Below, piece after piece: positions 61,369 through 64,000 of a DNA stretch of 64,000 nt. Source of the stretch: Aldehydirespirator sp965203575. GTDB lineage: Bacteria > Actinomycetota > Acidimicrobiia > Acidimicrobiales > Aldehydirespiratoraceae. Positions within the stretch are counted from its first letter, which is position 1. Each line of letters begins with the position of its first letter. Location: the NCBI GenBank assembly GCA_965203575.1, contig OZ241894.1, positions 992,001 through 1,056,000 of the forward strand, given 5' to 3'. A program made the position numbers and the translations under genes. The notes under the pieces are model-generated. The model saw nothing but the letters and a program-made list of their open reading frames with translations, ran no database searches and was not told where the DNA came from.

Positions 61369-62676
61369 ATGAACCGGCTGGCGGGTCGTTCCGCGACCAT
61401 GGCGACGATCCTGGGGACAACGTTCGTCGCCGTGCTGGTGGCTGCGGCCTGCAGCGGAGCCGAGGACCCCGGCCGCACACCCGAGCCCGACAGCCTTGGC
61501 GACGGCTCGCTGGGCACCGTGGAGGTGGACCCAGGCGACGCCGTCCAGATCCGCTCGCTCAACACCATCACCGGCGACGTCGCCTACCTCGGCATACCCA
61601 ACCAGCGGGGCGTGGAGCTGGCCGTGGCCGACTTCGGCCCGATCCACGGCTTCGACGTCGACCTCGGAACCCGCTACGACGACCTGTGCTCCTCCGACGG
61701 CGCTCAAGCCGCGGCCCAGACCATCGTGGCCGACGAGGACGTGATCGGCGTGATCGGACCTTCGTGCTCCACCGCGGCCGTCGCCGCTTCACCCCTCATC
61801 ACCGCCGCACACATGGTGCTCATCGCCCCGTCCAACACGTCGCCCACCCTCACGTCGGACCTGGCCGGCAATCCCGGCCTCAACCACAGCGTCGGGTACT
61901 ACCGGACCTCCAACAACGGCCTGTACGTGGGCGAGACCATGGCCCGATTCACATACGACGGGCTGGGCCTGGCCACCGCGGCAGCCATACACGACGGAGA
62001 CCCCTACTCGCGGTCGATAGCCCAAGCCTTCGCCGACAGCTTCGAGCGGCTGGGGGGCATCGTCACCGGGTTCGCGGCCATCAACAAGGAGGACACCGAC
62101 ATGGTGCCGGTGCTGACCGAGGTCGCCACCGGCAATCCCGAAGCGCTGTTCTTTCCCATCTTCCAGCCCGCGGGCGACTTCCTGACCGATCAGGCGCCCG
62201 GAGTGGCCGGTCTTGAGGAGACGATCCTGCTCACCGACGCCGCCCTGCTCAACGACGGCTTCATGTCGCTGCCGCAGTCGGCCGGCGTGTACTTCTCGGG
62301 GCCGGACCTGCGATTCGGGGCCACGTCCAATCAGAGCACCGGAAAGACCCCCGAAAGCCTGCTGGACGCTTACGGCGAGATCTACGGTGAGCCGCCCTCC
62401 GCGCCGTACTGGGCTCATGCCTACGACGCCGCCACCCTGCTGCTCGAAGCCATAGCGGCCGCGTCCGCAGTGGTGGACGGCACTCTGGTCATCGACCGGT
62501 CGGGCGTCAGGCAATACCTGGACTCGGTGAGCGGGTACGGCGGCATCATCGGCACGATCAGCTGTGACAGCTTCGGGGACTGCGGCTCCCAGAAGACCAC
62601 CGTCATCCACCACCTCGACCCTGAGGACATCGAGGCCAGCCTGGCCAACATCGTCTTCGAGTTCGCCCCAGCGTGA
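61369..62676 (+). CDS. LivK-like type I ABC substrate-binding lipoprotein, second copy
   Basis: A 435-residue lipoprotein (core TILGTTFVAVLVAAAC, Cys28). The fold is the same as that of the protein at 24583, with close similarity along the length: DSLGDGSLGTVEVDPGDAVQIRS, IGVIGPSCSTAAVAASPLIT, APSNTSPTLTSDL, VGYYRTSNNGLYVGETMA, and the end VRQYLDSVSGYGGIIGTISCD. Again no permease is adjacent. The ATG at 61369 is chosen because a GATAAT box lies 7 nt before it; ATG 61360 is an alternative. The stop overlaps the next gene's GTG. Confidence 0.83.
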   Translation: MNRLAGRSATMATILGTTFVAVLVAAACSGAEDPGRTPEPDSLGDGSLGTVEVDPGDAVQIRSLNTITGDVAYLGIPNQRGVELAVADFGPIHGFDVDLGTRYDDLCSSDGAQAAAQTIVADEDVIGVIGPSCSTAAVAASPLITAAHMVLIAPSNTSPTLTSDLAGNPGLNHSVGYYRTSNNGLYVGETMARFTYDGLGLATAAAIHDGDPYSRSIAQAFADSFERLGGIVTGFAAINKEDTDMVPVLTEVATGNPEALFFPIFQPAGDFLTDQAPGVAGLEETILLTDAALLNDGFMSLPQSAGVYFSGPDLRFGATSNQSTGKTPESLLDAYGEIYGEPPSAPYWAHAYDAATLLLEAIAAASAVVDGTLVIDRSGVRQYLDSVSGYGGIIGTISCDSFGDCGSQKTTVIHHLDPEDIEASLANIVFEFAPA

Positions 62677-63899
62677 GAAGACGCGCTCTGGCGGTGACGG
62701 CCGCGCTGGCGGTTCTCTCCACGCTGGTGTGGGGGAATCCGGTGGCCGCGGCCCAGCAGGCGGTGCCGGACCGTGAGATCGAGGCACGCATCGGCGCGAG
62801 ATGGCATGCCGACGGGCGCGTCGAGTTCGGGTTGCAAGCACGCGCCGACACGGGCGAATGGGGCGAGATCCTGCGGCCGCCCAGGCGCTTCATGCCTGCG
62901 GGCCGCCGGAGCTGGCTGGCGGCCTCGCGCTGGCTGTCGACCTCGCCCATCGCCCTCCGGGGCGCCGAGGCCCGGGTCGTGGCACGGCGGCTCGCCGACG
63001 GCCGGGTCGAGGCCACGCTGAGGGTGCGCATCGAACGTGGGGAGTGGAGCGAGCGCTTGACCGAGCGGCGGCGCTTGCTGACCGGGGGCGGAGAGATCGG
63101 CGTCTGGTATTGGTCGTCACCGGTGAGGCTGGCCTCACAGTGGGCCCAGATCGTCGCGTTCTACGGCCATCCCGGGGTGCGCGCCATGGGGGTGCTCGGC
63201 CATGGGACGCCGGCAGACGTGGCCGAAGAGATCGCCGGATGGACAGAACGCTATGACCAGCTGAACGGGCCCCGCGGCGCCGTCGGGGCCTACCACCTCA
63301 TCACCGGCGTCGCCCAGGCGAATCCGACATCGGACGGCACCTGGCTCTACCGGCTCCCCCACGACCGCATCGCCACCTATGTCGAGGCAGCCCGGGAGCA
63401 CGGACTGCTCCTGTTCATCGACAACCAGATCGGCTGGAGCGATCCCCTCTCGGAGGTGCAGCGCCTCGAGGACTTCCTGCGGGAGCCGTTCGTCCACATG
63501 GCGTTGGACCCGGAGTTCGCGACCCAGCCGCTGGGGGTCCGTCCGGGGCGGGCCATCGGCGGCATCACCGGCGAGCAGGTGAACGAGGTGCTGCTCTACC
63601 TCTCGGAACTGGTGGAGGAGGAGGGGTTGCCGCCCAAGATCCTGATGGTGCACCAGTTCGCCGACCGCATGCTGCACAACCGGGATGTCATCGTGACGCA
63701 ACCCGGCGTCGAGCTGTCGATCGACATGGACGGCATCGGGAGCCCCCGGGCCAAGCTGTACGGCTACGAGCTCTACGCGATCACCGAACCCTCGCAACGT
63801 CCGGCCTTCAAGCTGTTCTTCGACCAGGACAATCCGCTGATGAGCCCCGAGGATGTCCTGGAGATAGACCCGGTGCCCGACGTGATCATCTACCAGTAG
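62673..63899 (+). CDS. Secreted protein, function unknown (possible TIM-barrel domain)
   Basis: A 408-residue exported protein: MRRRALAVTAALAVLSTLVWGNPVAAAQ forms a Sec signal with cleavage near AAAQ. Residues 35-135 contain two tandem beta-rich units with similar wording (DGRVEFGLQARADTGEWGEILRPPRRF and DGRVEATLRVRIERGEWSERLTERRRL). The C-terminal 260 residues are alpha/beta (YVEAAREHGLLLFIDNQIGWSD, FVHMALDPEFA, PKILMVHQFADRML, VELSIDMDGIG) in the manner of a TIM barrel or glycoside-hydrolase-like fold; catalytic residues are unclear. GTG 62673 overlaps the preceding stop, so it is coupled to the binding lipoprotein. Confidence 0.65.
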   Translation: MRRRALAVTAALAVLSTLVWGNPVAAAQQAVPDREIEARIGARWHADGRVEFGLQARADTGEWGEILRPPRRFMPAGRRSWLAASRWLSTSPIALRGAEARVVARRLADGRVEATLRVRIERGEWSERLTERRRLLTGGGEIGVWYWSSPVRLASQWAQIVAFYGHPGVRAMGVLGHGTPADVAEEIAGWTERYDQLNGPRGAVGAYHLITGVAQANPTSDGTWLYRLPHDRIATYVEAAREHGLLLFIDNQIGWSDPLSEVQRLEDFLREPFVHMALDPEFATQPLGVRPGRAIGGITGEQVNEVLLYLSELVEEEGLPPKILMVHQFADRMLHNRDVIVTQPGVELSIDMDGIGSPRAKLYGYELYAITEPSQRPAFKLFFDQDNPLMSPEDVLEIDPVPDVIIYQ

Positions 63900-63913
63900 C
63901 GGCGCGCGTGGCC

Positions 63914-64000
63914 TCAGATCAGCAGCAGTCCGATCTGGCGGGAGGTGGCGACCAGCGCGCCGGTCGAGTCCCATAGGGAGCCCGACTCGATCATCCGGCC
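63914..64000 (-). CDS. Acyl-CoA thioesterase family protein, C-terminal fragment
   Basis: The last 28 residues before the stop read IESGSLWDSTGALVATSRQIGLLLI at the end, matching the C-terminal strand of TesB-type acyl-CoA thioesterases (WDSxGxLVATSRQ). The rest lies outside the window. Confidence 0.65.
   Translation of the reverse strand, partial: GRMIESGSLWDSTGALVATSRQIGLLLI

Overview
The window is a high-GC (roughly 70% by eye) chromosomal segment with actinobacterial traits: F420-type oxidoreductases (PPOX and LLM families), a prokaryotic LigD-type primase-polymerase, an AddAB-like helicase/nuclease pair, many GTG starts and many genes that look leaderless. A class such as Acidimicrobiia is my inference from this mix; there is no rRNA or other marker here to prove it.

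Layout. 1-397 is the 5' part of a crotonase gene (minus strand). 656-13672 is a Tad/Flp-type pilus locus: a divergent A24 prepilin peptidase, then CpaB, CpaE-like, CpaF, TadB, TadC, a membrane/coiled-coil protein, a pilin-like protein, three TadE/TadG-like minor pilins and a 1027-residue LysM protein with long Pro-rich tandem repeats. The same strand continues without a break (13673-19166) into an ABC importer with a type I and a type II binding lipoprotein, two permeases and an ATPase, then a lipoprotein and a 777-residue Cys-rich secreted protein (19220-22500). 22854-27251 holds small metabolic genes (YdeI/DUF1905, a cysteine dioxygenase-like cupin, NUDIX, LivK-like lipoprotein, DUF1445 hydro-lyase, PPOX). 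27367-28532 (minus) is a small metal-ligand-rich group whose first gene is broken at a G9 tract. 28879-40267 has a 2OG-Fe(II) oxygenase, the AddB/AddA pair, a MarR regulator and two fold-type II PLP enzymes.

40532-44408 is a clearly lower-GC island with two amino-type DNA methyltransferases and a convergent HNH-nuclease gene: a probable restriction-modification system acquired by transfer, and the best candidate for an undescribed system. 44500-50908 is lipid/CoA metabolism (two acyl-CoA synthetases, a crotonase, a P450) with psuG. 50948-53546 carries an aminotransferase and a TlpA/DsbB-type thiol redox pair. 53628-54950 encodes a protein built like the front part of a polymorphic toxin. 54982-59688 (minus) has a propeller-like protein, an LLM oxidoreductase preceded by a 16-codon leader ORF, a LigD polymerase domain, aroQ and aroK. 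59814-64000 has a MatB-like synthetase with an in-frame palindrome, a second LivK-like lipoprotein, a secreted protein and the end of a thioesterase gene.

A recurrent regulatory feature is a TAnnnT -10 hexamer placed 6-8 nt before the start codon, usually a GTG; it decides several starts given below and implies leaderless transcripts. Two long homopolymers (C12 in cpaF, G9 at 28434-28442) lie where one-base slippage would change or restore a reading frame.
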